The notes under the pieces: model-generated
Seen by the model: the letters and a program-made list of their open reading frames with translations, nothing else
The model's database searches: none
Told to the model about the DNA's origin: nothing
Source: an uncultured Eubacteriales bacterium
GTDB taxonomy: Bacteria; Bacillota; Clostridia; Christensenellales; Aristaeellaceae
Direction: 5' to 3'
Length of the DNA: 61,868 nucleotides
Assembly (NCBI GenBank): GCA_900315315.1
Contig: OMYT01000018.1
Location: 1-61,868, forward strand
Shown: piece by piece, positions 51,109-59,707 of the stretch
Layout: the number at the start of each line of letters is the position of its first letter
Numbering within the stretch: position 1 is the first letter of the stretch
Program-made: the position numbers and the translations under genes

Positions 51109-53283
51109 TTAACTTTGTTTGTCCTGTTCATCCTGCGGTTGTTCCTGCCGCTGTTCGACTACCTTGCGTACCTCGTCGGTCGCGTTCAGAAATGCGCCGG
51201 CAACCAGCGGGTCGAAATGAGTTCCCGATTCCTCGCGAATAATGTCCATGGACTTCTCGAAGGAGAATCCGTCTTTGTAACAGCGTTTGGAGATCAGGGC
51301 GTCGAATACGTCCGCGACTGCCATGATCCGGGCGGAAAGCGGAATCTCCTCGCCTTTCAGTCCCTCCGGGTAGCCCCGTCCGTTCCACCATTCGTGATGG
51401 TATGTCGCCAGGTCCTTCGCCACGTCCAGATAGCTGATGTTTCCGGAAGCCGGGCGGGTTTTCTCAATGACCTCGCCGCCGTAAGTCGTATGCTTTTTCA
51501 TCAGCGCGAACTCTTCGTCCGTCAGTTTGCCCGGTTTGTTCAGCACGGCATCGGGTATCTTGATCTTTCCGATATCATGCAACGGAGCGGAGCGGAACAC
51601 ATCCGCCATGTATTCGTCCGTCAGCTGGTCGGTATAGTGACCTTCCTTCCGCAGTTCTTCCATAATGATCCGCGTATATTCCGCGGTGTTCTTGATATGG
51701 TCGCCCGTGTTCTGGTCGCGGCTTTCCACCAGGTCCGCCATGGTGATAATCAGGTTTTCCTGCATCCGGGTGATGATTTCATTCTTCTCCTGGCTTTCGG
51801 CGATGTACCGCAGGGAGTCGTCCGTGGTTTTCATGATCGCCTCATAGAGGTTCTCGATTTCGTCCCCCGTATGGATTCCGAGGCTGTGCAGCGCCTCGGC
51901 GCCTTCAGCCCGCTCCTCCTCGCTGTTGAAGGCAAAACTCTCGGAGGCAATCGCCATCGAGTTAATCGGCATGATCACGCCCTGCTCCGCGTACCAGAGG
52001 AAGACAGCCAGGATCAGTACCGCCAGACTGACGAACAGGCTCAGGATCCGGGCCAGGAAGCGGAATTCATCCGCCTGCAGCTGCGTCATGTCGATATCCA
52101 CGCAGGCGTAGCATACGGTAATGTCCTCGCTGTTCTTCACCGGGGTGTATACTGACAGCAGCCAGCCGTATTCCTCGCTGTTGGAAATGACGGGCTCAAT
52201 TACCTCCCCGGTCAGCAGTTTGCCCATCTGGGGCCGGAATGCGTCGTCAAATTCGACCAGCGCCCCCGGGTCATCTCCGGCCATCTCCGGAAAATCGGGA
52301 TCAAACACCACGTGGCATCCGTCTTCCCTGATCTGGTATACGTAGATATACTTGATATCCGCGCTGCTGTTCCGGATTTCTGACAGTTCCATTTCCGAAG
52401 TGATATAGCCGGGAGCTTTTTCGCCGTCCCTCAGGTATTCCCGGATTCGCTCCGGGTCGAACTTGGTTGCCGCCAGGTTAGAAACGCCCTCAGCCATCTC
52501 CGTCTTGGTCTGGATCAGCGCGCCCCGGAACGTATAATAGCTGATTCCGGTCGTGACCGCCGCAATGACCAGGATGGATATGGACAGCACCAGCACAATC
52601 TTCGTCCGCAGGGACATGCCCCGCGGGCGGAAACGCTCCGCCTGTTTGTAGTCTTCCCGGCTCAGGGGATTCTGCAGCCAGTTGTTGTATCGGAACAGAT
52701 CCTTGAATACGCCGGAAAGCGCCCGGTAGATCAGCACGGCAATCACCACGCTGATCAGCTTGTCCAGCAGGTCAAACACGATGCTGGAGATCACCTGGGA
52801 AGCAAACACGCTGTGCAGCGTATTGTTGATCTGCTGTGCCAGCGGCCCGGTGAAATCCTCCGCGATGTTGAACCCGTACATCACCAGGGTCAGCAGGCTG
52901 CCCAGCCCGCCGCCGATCAGGGCGAACAGCGGCACGGACAGCAGCGTCTTCCTCCAGGTCCGGAACCAGTTTTTTCGGTGAAGCAGCGCTGCCAGCACGG
53001 CGATCAGCACATTAATCGCACAGTAATAGATCGAGTCCGCATCGAAGATCATCTTGAGCAGATTCGTGGCATACCCGACCACGATGCCCGGCACAAAACC
53101 GCCGATCATCGATACCAGGATCGTTCCGATGCAATCCAGGTACATGGGAAGTTTCAGCCATCCCGCCGTCTGGGAAAGGATCAGGTTGATCAGGATCCCG
53201 CCCAGCACCAGCATCAGATATTTCCCGAGTCTTTTCCAGTGCATTTTGCCGCCGTCCGGCGGTTTCATGCCTGTTTCACTCAT
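51109..53283 (-). CDS. Membrane HD-GYP domain protein with S-component-like N terminus
   Basis: HD-GYP proteins hydrolyse cyclic di-GMP. The protein (724 aa) begins with about six helices (to ~195) resembling ECF transporter S-component-type domains (YLDCIGTILVSMIGGFVPGI). An extracytoplasmic sensor domain (about 235-395) follows, then a membrane helix and a C-terminal HD-GYP domain with HDIGKIKIPDAVLNKPGKLT, HHEWWNGRGYPEGL and VADVFDAL. The GYP motif is intact, so activity is plausible. The start at 53283 follows GAGGGAAA. It is the first gene of a row with ppk1 and the ROK kinase. Confidence 0.92.
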   Translation of the reverse strand: MSETGMKPPDGGKMHWKRLGKYLMLVLGGILINLILSQTAGWLKLPMYLDCIGTILVSMIGGFVPGIVVGYATNLLKMIFDADSIYYCAINVLIAVLAALLHRKNWFRTWRKTLLSVPLFALIGGGLGSLLTLVMYGFNIAEDFTGPLAQQINNTLHSVFASQVISSIVFDLLDKLISVVIAVLIYRALSGVFKDLFRYNNWLQNPLSREDYKQAERFRPRGMSLRTKIVLVLSISILVIAAVTTGISYYTFRGALIQTKTEMAEGVSNLAATKFDPERIREYLRDGEKAPGYITSEMELSEIRNSSADIKYIYVYQIREDGCHVVFDPDFPEMAGDDPGALVEFDDAFRPQMGKLLTGEVIEPVISNSEEYGWLLSVYTPVKNSEDITVCYACVDIDMTQLQADEFRFLARILSLFVSLAVLILAVFLWYAEQGVIMPINSMAIASESFAFNSEEERAEGAEALHSLGIHTGDEIENLYEAIMKTTDDSLRYIAESQEKNEIITRMQENLIITMADLVESRDQNTGDHIKNTAEYTRIIMEELRKEGHYTDQLTDEYMADVFRSAPLHDIGKIKIPDAVLNKPGKLTDEEFALMKKHTTYGGEVIEKTRPASGNISYLDVAKDLATYHHEWWNGRGYPEGLKGEEIPLSARIMAVADVFDALISKRCYKDGFSFEKSMDIIREESGTHFDPLVAGAFLNATDEVRKVVEQRQEQPQDEQDKQS

Positions 53284-53370
53284 TTTGGTTTCCCTCATCT
53301 CATCAAATCGGTTTTGACCGCATCGGACCCGCTCCTCAGGTCAGTCCCGGTCATGTCTTCCGAAATGTGA

Positions 53371-54045
53371 TTATTCAGCCGCCACCTGATCTGCCGGAAG
53401 CCAACCGCGGGTCAGCCCGGCCACGGTGCAGTCAAACTCGCACAGAAGCCAGCCGTCTGTTTCAAACAGGACGTTCACCGGGGATCCCGCCTCCAGGGTA
53501 ACCGTGGGGAAGGTATCCTCAAGTGCCTTTTCAATCTTATCCGTATCAAAGTCAAAGATCCATAACAGTTCTTCCATTGTATAGTCGAGATACTTGGACT
53601 TCGTCCGCTGGGTCACTTTGTCGTACTGCTTTCCGGGCCCGAAGTAGAACGGATGGATGGTGGACAGTGTCCTCGCGGGCACAGGCGTCCAGCTGACGGT
53701 CTCCACGTCTCCGGCCTGGATATCCTTCTCCTCGAAGTAGACATACCGCTTTCCGCTGCGGTTATCCACTTCAGCCAGCACAAAGCCGTTTTCCTTGTGT
53801 ACAGCCTTCACGCTGACCACCTTGCGCGCCAGGAAAGCGCCGCACGGGTTGTATTGTTTTCCGGGCCCGGAGTAGGACTGCTGGCGGAAATCCCTGTCAA
53901 TCTCCAGCGCGTTCAGGATGGTTTCGGTGCCTTTCAGTTCGATCACCGGCCAGCTGCTGCTCTTGTTTTCTTCCGCAAGGGTCGGAATACAGGCTGCGGA
54001 AAGCAGCAGGGCAATGGTCAGGATGAATGAAATTGTTCTTTTCAT
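53371..54045 (-). CDS. Secreted SH3-like domain protein
   Basis: The 224-aa protein has a signal peptide (ISFILTIALLLSAACIPTLA-E; no lipobox position) and about three SH3b-like units. Two contain the same SGPGKQY / FGPGKQY core (near 60 and 135), as in secreted SH3 domains that bind cell-wall peptides. The third (about 175-220) ends TRGWLPADQV, an SH3b signature. No catalytic domain is visible. It is preceded by a promoter (54135-54163) and ends without a clear terminator. Confidence 0.75.
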   Translation of the reverse strand: MKRTISFILTIALLLSAACIPTLAEENKSSSWPVIELKGTETILNALEIDRDFRQQSYSGPGKQYNPCGAFLARKVVSVKAVHKENGFVLAEVDNRSGKRYVYFEEKDIQAGDVETVSWTPVPARTLSTIHPFYFGPGKQYDKVTQRTKSKYLDYTMEELLWIFDFDTDKIEKALEDTFPTVTLEAGSPVNVLFETDGWLLCEFDCTVAGLTRGWLPADQVAAE

Positions 54046-54134
54046 GGGCGCCTCCTTCGGTGTGTCCTGTTCGGATAATGAATTGAGTTACCTGATCAAA
54101 CCGTATTCAGAAATTCATGACATTCTGTATTGCT

Positions 54135-54163
54135 ATCATAACACACATACTGCTGTTTTGAAA
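54135..54163 (-). promoter_or_regulatory. Candidate promoter of the SH3-like gene
   Basis: TTTCAA (54158-54163), 17 bases, TATGAT (54135-54140) on the minus strand; a TGTGT precedes the -10. About 90 bases upstream of the start. Confidence 0.45.
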
Positions 54164-54197
54164 GAACAACTTTTTGTCTTCCGGGCTTTTACCCGAT

Positions 54198-54226
54198 AAA
54201 ACGGGCCTGCGCGTCTGCGCAGGCCC
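54198..54226 (-). terminator. Terminator of the phosphatase gene
   Basis: A 10-bp perfect stem GGGCCTGCGC/GCGCAGGCCC with a 4-base loop, followed on the minus strand by GTTTTATC. Confidence 0.8.
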
Positions 54227-54235
54227 TGACCTGTT

Positions 54236-54973
54236 TCATTCCCCGTTTTTCTCTTTTTCCGTCCCGTTCTCCGCGTAAAACGGTTTCAGGTCCTCCAGCC
54301 GCAGGAGCATCGGACTTCCTCCGCCCGCGGCGCCCGTATCGATATCGATCCAGGTGTCTGTCTCAAACATCCGGCCTTTCTTCCCGTAGTACTGTGTCGG
54401 TGTATGGCCCAGGATCACCGTCCGGTCCTCCCAGTATTGCTCATCATCTTCCGGCCGCGTCCATACCAGGTCATCCTCTTTGTATTCATCCGGGCGTTTT
54501 GCGGGATCAAAGTCCCTGAAACCTCCGTGGACGAGTATAAACCGTTTCGGGCCCGCCGTCAGTTCCGCATACAGTGGTGCCGAACGGACATATTCCATCA
54601 GGCCTTTAAACTCTTCCGGTTCCGATGCTTTCAGCATTGCCAGGTTCCGGATTGTAACCATAGCGCCGTTCTGATGCCATAGCAGCAGGTCGTGCTGCTG
54701 CTGCGGGCTCAGGTCTTTTCCGCTGAAGTTTTCCAGGTCGTGTTCAAACAGGAAACCGCATTTCAGCATCATCACCTCATGGTTCCCCTTGATCAGCGTC
54801 ACGTTGGGCTGTTTCATCATCCAGCGCAGCACCGCCACGCCGCCGTCCCCGTTCCGGTCAATCACGTCTCCGATCACATACAGCCGGTCGGAAGGACCGA
54901 ACCCCGCTTTTTCAAGCAGCTCGATAAATAAAACCGGGGAATAACCGTGAATGTCAGAAGTTACGAAATTCAT
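54236..54973 (-). CDS. PPP-family metallophosphatase
   Basis: The 245-aa protein has all PPP motifs: SDIHG (about 6-10), GDVIDRNGDG (about 35-44), GNHE (about 61-64), a VHGG-containing segment (ILVHGGFRDFD) and LGHTPT (about 192-197). It resembles bacterial PrpA/ApaH-like enzymes acting on phosphoproteins or dinucleoside polyphosphates; the substrate is unknown. Strong terminator downstream. Confidence 0.9.
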   Translation of the reverse strand: MNFVTSDIHGYSPVLFIELLEKAGFGPSDRLYVIGDVIDRNGDGGVAVLRWMMKQPNVTLIKGNHEVMMLKCGFLFEHDLENFSGKDLSPQQQHDLLLWHQNGAMVTIRNLAMLKASEPEEFKGLMEYVRSAPLYAELTAGPKRFILVHGGFRDFDPAKRPDEYKEDDLVWTRPEDDEQYWEDRTVILGHTPTQYYGKKGRMFETDTWIDIDTGAAGGGSPMLLRLEDLKPFYAENGTEKEKNGE

Positions 54974-55081
54974 TGGTATATTTGCCCCCTTCCTTCCTCA
55001 TCTTTCAGTCGTTCTGCTTCTGTCTCCGGAATTCAATTATACCACGAATTATTTTTGAAGCACACATTCTCTTTCACCCTG

Positions 55082-55090
55082 TGATATAAT
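55082..55090 (+). promoter_or_regulatory. Extended -10 promoter TGaTATAAT
   Basis: A perfect extended -10 sits about 34 bases upstream of the ATG of the secreted protein; no good -35 is present. Confidence 0.6.
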
Positions 55091-55123
55091 GAACTTCAAT
55101 CAAAACCGGAGGTGGATACGTTC

Positions 55124-55738
55124 ATGAAGAAGTTTATCCTTTGCCTGCTGATCCTTCTTGTCACCGTCTCATCCGCATCGGCGGTTACGGTCACCGGAAT
55201 GGCCGTTGATATCGATCCGGACCATCTGGTGTCCAGAGCGGTTTATGTCCGGCTCGTTTCCTATGATGCCGATAAAGGCACCGTCAGAATGGAGATCATC
55301 ACTCCGGAAGTTTTCCGTGCGGATGAGATTCAGTCCCTTTCCGTCGGGGATTCCATCTTCACAGACGGGAAAGAGGTCCTGATCACCTCGATCTCAGAGG
55401 AGGACGGCTATATCATTCTCAACAGGGAAAACGAGGAATCCCCGGACGAGTCCGTCTGGCTGTATGAAAGCCTGGACTTTAATTACCACCGGGCTGATGT
55501 GAATGATGATTTCTGGCTCACCGTAGCAACGATCGATGTCCCGCTGCCGGACAGCATCGTCTACGTGGATGCGAACAATCCGACTTCAGAGCTGCCCGCC
55601 GTTTACGGCAGGGAGGAGTTGATCAGCGCCGTCTGCGCAGAAAACGGTTCAGAGCTTTCGCGCGACAATGCCATAGCTTTCTTCAATGCCGCCGGCGACC
55701 TGGTCATCATAAAGCGGCGGTATACCCCATGGGGATAA
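55124..55738 (+). CDS. Secreted protein of unknown function
   Basis: The 204-aa protein has a signal peptide (KFILCLLILLVTVSSASA-V) followed by a beta-rich domain of about 180 residues with no recognised motif (VTGMAVDIDPDHLVSRAVYV at the mature start). Start ATG 55124 has GGAGG upstream; the GTG at 55112 overlaps that site. It is transcribed alone from an extended -10 promoter and ends at a good terminator shared with the convergent amylase. Confidence 0.7.
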   Translation: MKKFILCLLILLVTVSSASAVTVTGMAVDIDPDHLVSRAVYVRLVSYDADKGTVRMEIITPEVFRADEIQSLSVGDSIFTDGKEVLITSISEEDGYIILNRENEESPDESVWLYESLDFNYHRADVNDDFWLTVATIDVPLPDSIVYVDANNPTSELPAVYGREELISAVCAENGSELSRDNAIAFFNAAGDLVIIKRRYTPWG

Positions 55739-55759
55739 GCCGGCAAGCCTCTTCCATGG

Positions 55760-55788
55760 AAAAAGCTCTCCGCGAAGGAGAGTTTTTT
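55760..55788. terminator. Bidirectional terminator between convergent genes
   Basis: AAGCTCTCC-gcgaa-GGAGAGTTTTTT on the plus strand, with A-rich flank giving T's on the other strand too. Confidence 0.8.
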
Positions 55789-55795
55789 CTTTGAT

Positions 55796-58171
55796 TCACA
55801 GGATTTCCGGGCTGCCCGCTTGACATATTGCTTCAATGAACTCCGCTGGTAATTCTTCATCGGGCAACGTCCCGTAAACTTCTTCTTCGGACTCCTGATC
55901 CGTAATCTCCTCGGTCGTCTGCTCAACTGGGATCTCTTCAGGTTGCCGCTTCGGGATCGGTATCTCTTCGGCAGGATTCTTTTCCGGTACCGCTTCCGTC
56001 TGCTGCCGTTCGGGAACCGCAGCGGGCTCCTGAACCGGAAGCGTTTCAGCCCTGGGCGTCCCAGGGATATCTCCGGTTTCATCGTCCGGAATTTCACCGG
56101 GGATATTACAGAGGATAATGGAGGAAAATGGCGCAAGATCAAAGGAAAGATAACCTTCGGTCACAGTGCCCGTTTTCTCCGGCTCGGTCGTATGGCAGTC
56201 CTGGGTGGTCTGGATCCTGCGGTAGAAAGCTTCCTTCTCTTTCGCTCCGGCATCCCTTACAAAGAGCCGGAAATCGGTCCATCCGCCCGTATTGTTGACG
56301 GCAATGATGCAGCGGGTATCCCTGTCGAAACGGGCATAGGCAATGCGTCCGTATTCCGCCAGCAGTTGCTTGAGAGAGCCGTTTTTCAGAACGGGCAGTT
56401 CTTTCCGAAGCCGGATCAGCGTCCGGTGCAGGTCAATGAGACTCTTGTCTTCATGGCCCCAGGGATAGGTTCTGCGGTCGTCCGGGTCTGTCCAGCCGAT
56501 CTGGCCCGCTTCGTCCGCGTAATAGACGGTCGGCGCCCCAGGCCAGGACATCTGGATGGTCACAGCCTCCCGGAAGACACCCTTGTTGATCCCGGCGCCG
56601 GCAGCCGCGGAGCCGAGCGTTGTGGTACGGCCGATCATCCGGTTCGTCCGGGTAAGGAAACGGGAATGGTCGTGGTTCGACAGCTCGTTCATCGCGCACA
56701 TCAGCGACGGATAGCTGAAGCGGGCCATCTTGTCCTTCATGATACCGAAGAAAGCATATCCGTTCTGATACAGATCATCCCGGTAGGAATCGGAATGCTT
56801 CTCCATTCCCGTGAGGAACCAGGTCACCGGCTCCATAAAGGCGTCATAGTTCATGACCGTATCCCACTCTTTGCCGTTCAGCCACGGAGAAGGATCCCCG
56901 TAGTGTTCCGCAAGGATCAGGGCATCTGGATTGACAGACTTGACCCGCTCGCGGAAGAGCTGCCAGAACCGATGGTTAAACTCAGTACTGTGGCCCAGGT
57001 CAGCGGCAACGTCCAGCCGCCAGCCGTCGATGCAGTAAGGCGGAGACAGCCATTTTTCCGCGATTTTCAGGATGTCTTCACACAGTTCCGGCGAATCTTC
57101 GTAGTTCAGCTTCGGCAGGGTAGAATACCCCCACCAGCCCTCGTACATGGGACTGCGGCCGTTTCCGGTGTCATAGAAACGGAAATAGGAGCGATAGGGA
57201 CTGTGGATGCTCTGGAAGGCGCCGGGCTGGAAACCGGCCTTGCCCAGATAAATCCCTTCATGGTCCATCCATTTGTTGAATGACCCGCAGTGGTTGAACA
57301 CGCCGTCCAGGATGATGCGCATGCCGCGCTTGTGCAGTTCCTTGCAGAGCGTAGCAAAGAGATCGTCGCTCTTCTCCAGGTTCTCCATGCTGGTAACCCG
57401 GCGGATGTATTTCGGCGCATAGCCGTTATGCTTTTCCCAGGCCTGCATCACATGATCCAGGTCGTCCGTAATCACACCGAAATGGGGGTCGATATGCTCA
57501 TAATCCTGGCAGTCATACTTGTGGCTGGAGGGAGAAACAAAGATCGGATTGAGATAGAGGACCTCCACGCCGAGATCCTGCAGGTAATCCAGTTTGTTGA
57601 TGATCCCCTGGATATCGCCGCCGTAGAAGCAGCGGTAGTCCGTGTCGGTCGGAGGAGCATCCCAGTCTGCCACGTGTTTGGCATGGCCGATGGTATAGTA
57701 ATATTCGTTGTCCACAATGTCGTTGGAGGGATCTCCGTTGCAGAAACGGTCTGTGAAAATCTGGTACTGAACGGCGCCCTTGGCCCAGCCGGGCACGTGA
57801 AAACCGGGAATGAAGCGGAATGCGTAGGCCGGGTTGAAGCCGGGAATCGCGTTGTTGTCTTCGCGGACGCCGCTCTTGTCATAGGCAAGCTTTGTTCCGT
57901 CTTCGCACTCGATCAGGAAACGGTAAATCACTTCCGTTTCGCCGCAGATCAGACCGGTTTCATAATAATCGAAAAACTCATCGCTCATCACCCGGACCAT
58001 CAGCGTACCGACGGTCAGCGACTCCATCAGGAGAATGACCCGCCGTGCGCTGTCCTTTTCAACACGGATCCGGACCGTAACGGTATCCCCGGGATTCGGC
58101 TCGGACGGAAAACGGTAAGCCGGAGATTCATCACTGAATACAGCGGAGAGGACGGAATGACTGACTGACAT
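55796..58171 (-). CDS. Intracellular GH13 alpha-amylase / neopullulanase-like enzyme
   Basis: The protein (791 aa) has an N-terminal CBM34-like domain (about 1-110), a GH13 (beta/alpha)8 barrel, and a C-terminal beta domain. Active-site motifs: DGVFNH (region I), DGWRLDVAADL with the nucleophile Asp (region II), ILAEHYGDP with the acid/base Glu (region III) and NHDHSR (region IV). No signal peptide is present, as for intracellular maltodextrin-hydrolysing cyclomaltodextrinase-like enzymes. An 85-residue Pro/Glu/Thr-rich tail is unusual. Start ATG 58171 follows AGGAGG; the frame to 58231 is not needed. Likely linked to glycogen/maltodextrin use. Confidence 0.92.
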   Translation of the reverse strand: MSVSHSVLSAVFSDESPAYRFPSEPNPGDTVTVRIRVEKDSARRVILLMESLTVGTLMVRVMSDEFFDYYETGLICGETEVIYRFLIECEDGTKLAYDKSGVREDNNAIPGFNPAYAFRFIPGFHVPGWAKGAVQYQIFTDRFCNGDPSNDIVDNEYYYTIGHAKHVADWDAPPTDTDYRCFYGGDIQGIINKLDYLQDLGVEVLYLNPIFVSPSSHKYDCQDYEHIDPHFGVITDDLDHVMQAWEKHNGYAPKYIRRVTSMENLEKSDDLFATLCKELHKRGMRIILDGVFNHCGSFNKWMDHEGIYLGKAGFQPGAFQSIHSPYRSYFRFYDTGNGRSPMYEGWWGYSTLPKLNYEDSPELCEDILKIAEKWLSPPYCIDGWRLDVAADLGHSTEFNHRFWQLFRERVKSVNPDALILAEHYGDPSPWLNGKEWDTVMNYDAFMEPVTWFLTGMEKHSDSYRDDLYQNGYAFFGIMKDKMARFSYPSLMCAMNELSNHDHSRFLTRTNRMIGRTTTLGSAAAGAGINKGVFREAVTIQMSWPGAPTVYYADEAGQIGWTDPDDRRTYPWGHEDKSLIDLHRTLIRLRKELPVLKNGSLKQLLAEYGRIAYARFDRDTRCIIAVNNTGGWTDFRLFVRDAGAKEKEAFYRRIQTTQDCHTTEPEKTGTVTEGYLSFDLAPFSSIILCNIPGEIPDDETGDIPGTPRAETLPVQEPAAVPERQQTEAVPEKNPAEEIPIPKRQPEEIPVEQTTEEITDQESEEEVYGTLPDEELPAEFIEAICQAGSPEIL

Positions 58172-58323
58172 AAGGGGCAAACCTCCTTTGCTGAACGGGG
58201 ACAGTATACCCCAAATACGGTTGAGTGGCAAGTTTACTGGACAGAAAGCGCCAAACGGGATAATATGGTTGAAGGGATCAGGATGCCGCCGGAACGGCGG
58301 CAGAATCGGAAAGGAAAACCGCC

Positions 58324-59247
58324 ATGCAGGATCAGTTGATCAGGATGCTCAGCAAGAAGCCCACCCCGACTCCCAGCCCGAGTCCGGGAATGCAGGAGCA
58401 GGTCGTCATTGAAGTAAACAGCGTCATGGACACCGCCAAAGATAAGGTGCAGGATGTTTTTAACAACATGCCTGTCTTCCTCTCCCATCTGCTGATGGCC
58501 CTGGCAGTCATCATCGTGGGGCTGATCCTGACAAAGTTCATCCGCTGGCTGATCCGCAGGGTGATCGGCGGACGGGAAAGAGCGGGTGAGGCCCAGCGCA
58601 GGCGCACAGCCGGCTTCCTCGCGTCCAGCATTTTCGGGTATGTGATGTATTTCGCCATCATCGCGGTTGTGCTGTATCTGTTCGGCTTTAATGTCGAATC
58701 GATTTTCACCGCTGTCGGGGTGGTCGGTATCGCCATCTCCTTCGGTGCGCAGACGCTGGTGAAGGATATTATTTCCGGTCTTTTCCTCTGGGGCGAGGGA
58801 AACCTGAAGGTGGGCGACCTTGTCGGGATCAACGATCTCAGCGGAACCGTGGAAGCCATGACCGTTCGGACCACGACGATCCGGAACTGGAACGGCAACC
58901 TGCATGTGATCCCCAACGGCGATATCCGGACAATTACCAATATGAGCAGGGGGTTCAAACGGGCGGTTGTCAATATTCCCTGCCCCTATGACTGGGTCTC
59001 GGAAGACCTTGTCGCCATGATCAGGGAGGAGATGGAGATTGCCGGCCGGGAAATCGAGGGAATCGACGGTCCGCCGGAAGTCATGAGCATTGTTTCCTTT
59101 GAGTCGAACTGCGTCATGGTTCAGGTTGCTGCGGCCTGCCCCGTGGGCGAACACTGGCGCATCGAACGGGATATCCGTACCCGTATCAAAGCCCGCTTTG
59201 ACCGGGAGGGAATCATCATGCCGCATTACACGAATCCCAAAGCGTAA
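58324..59247 (+). CDS. mscS: Small-conductance mechanosensitive channel MscS
   Basis: MscS releases solutes on hypoosmotic shock. The 307-aa protein has an N-terminal PTPTPSPSPG segment, three membrane helices (about 50-180), the pore-lining TM3 (VGVVGIAISFGAQTLVKDIISG) and the cytoplasmic beta and alpha/beta domains (VGDLVGINDLSGTVEAM, RNWNGNLHVIPNGDI). AAAGGA lies before the ATG. Single gene, upstream of tRNA-Arg. Confidence 0.95.
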   Translation: MQDQLIRMLSKKPTPTPSPSPGMQEQVVIEVNSVMDTAKDKVQDVFNNMPVFLSHLLMALAVIIVGLILTKFIRWLIRRVIGGRERAGEAQRRRTAGFLASSIFGYVMYFAIIAVVLYLFGFNVESIFTAVGVVGIAISFGAQTLVKDIISGLFLWGEGNLKVGDLVGINDLSGTVEAMTVRTTTIRNWNGNLHVIPNGDIRTITNMSRGFKRAVVNIPCPYDWVSEDLVAMIREEMEIAGREIEGIDGPPEVMSIVSFESNCVMVQVAAACPVGEHWRIERDIRTRIKARFDREGIIMPHYTNPKA

Positions 59248-59254
59248 AAAGTGT

Positions 59255-59283
59255 TTGACAGTCCATTATGATTGTGATATCAT
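59255..59283 (+). promoter_or_regulatory. Promoter of tRNA-Arg
   Basis: TTGACA (59255-59260), 17 bases, TATCAT (59278-59283), 26 bases before the tRNA 5' end. Confidence 0.75.
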
Positions 59284-59309
59284 ACTAAAGCTGTCCGATG
59301 GCAGCGTGT

Positions 59310-59383
59310 GGGCTCGTAGCTCAGCTGGATAGAGTGTTTGACTACGAATCAAAAGGTCGTGGGTTCGAATCCCGCCGGGCTCA
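59310..59383 (+). tRNA. tRNA-Arg(ACG)
   Basis: A full cloverleaf is visible: acceptor GGGCTCG/CGGGCTC, D-arm GCTC...GAGT with AGCTGGATA loop, anticodon stem TTTGA/TCAAA with loop CTACGAA (anticodon ACG), T-arm GTGGG-TTCGAAT-CCCGC, discriminator A. CCA is not encoded. It adjoins a tyrosine integrase and is the probable integration target. Confidence 0.95.
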
Positions 59384-59390
59384 CATTTGG

Positions 59391-59416
59391 AGAGGTGCTG
59401 AAAAGCGCCTCTTTTC
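59391..59416 (+). terminator. Terminator of tRNA-Arg
   Basis: AGAGGTGC/GCGCCTCT stem with one G:U pair and a TTTT tail, 8 bases after the tRNA. Confidence 0.7.
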
Positions 59417-59499
59417 CTTATATTTCAAGGCTTCCAGCGTTTTTGGAATTTTAACCATTTTGACCAGATTGTACATGTAGCGGACTCGGCAACACTCAA

Positions 59500-59613
59500 A
59501 AATACGGCAAAATACGGCATATAAGTTGTCAGATGGTTGTCAAAACCGACGGCTGTGAGCGTTGATTTATAAGCCTCACAGCGGTTTGTCCGAACTAATC
59601 GGTTGTCAAGCAG
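59500..59613. repeat. Candidate integrase arm sites and hairpin (integrative element end)
   Basis: AAATACGGC occurs twice in tandem (59500-59520), GTTGTCA three times (59525-59610), and GCTGTGAG/CTCACAGC form a stem at 59551-59583. Repeats of this kind beside a tyrosine integrase often are arm-type binding sites. No gene is present from 59417 to 59652. Confidence 0.4.
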
Positions 59614-59652
59614 TATTGAAAGCAGAATACAATTTGCAGATTTTGCGAAATG

Positions 59653-59686
59653 AAAAGTCCCGCTTTCTCCCTCAGGAGGAAGCGGG
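59653..59686 (-). terminator. Terminator of the integrase gene
   Basis: CCCGCTTcCTCC-tgag-GGAGaAAGCGGG on the minus strand followed by ACTTTT, 20 bases past the integrase stop. Confidence 0.75.
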
Positions 59687-59707
59687 AATCGTTATATTTA
59701 CTTGCTT

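Noticed and set aside
51109-53283. GGDEF diguanylate cyclase or histidine kinase domain
   Set aside because: No GGDEF or kinase H-box is present; the C-terminal domain is a clear HD-GYP.
59500-59613. Short direct repeats near the integrase as a CRISPR array
   Set aside because: Only two or three short copies with irregular spacing and no cas genes.
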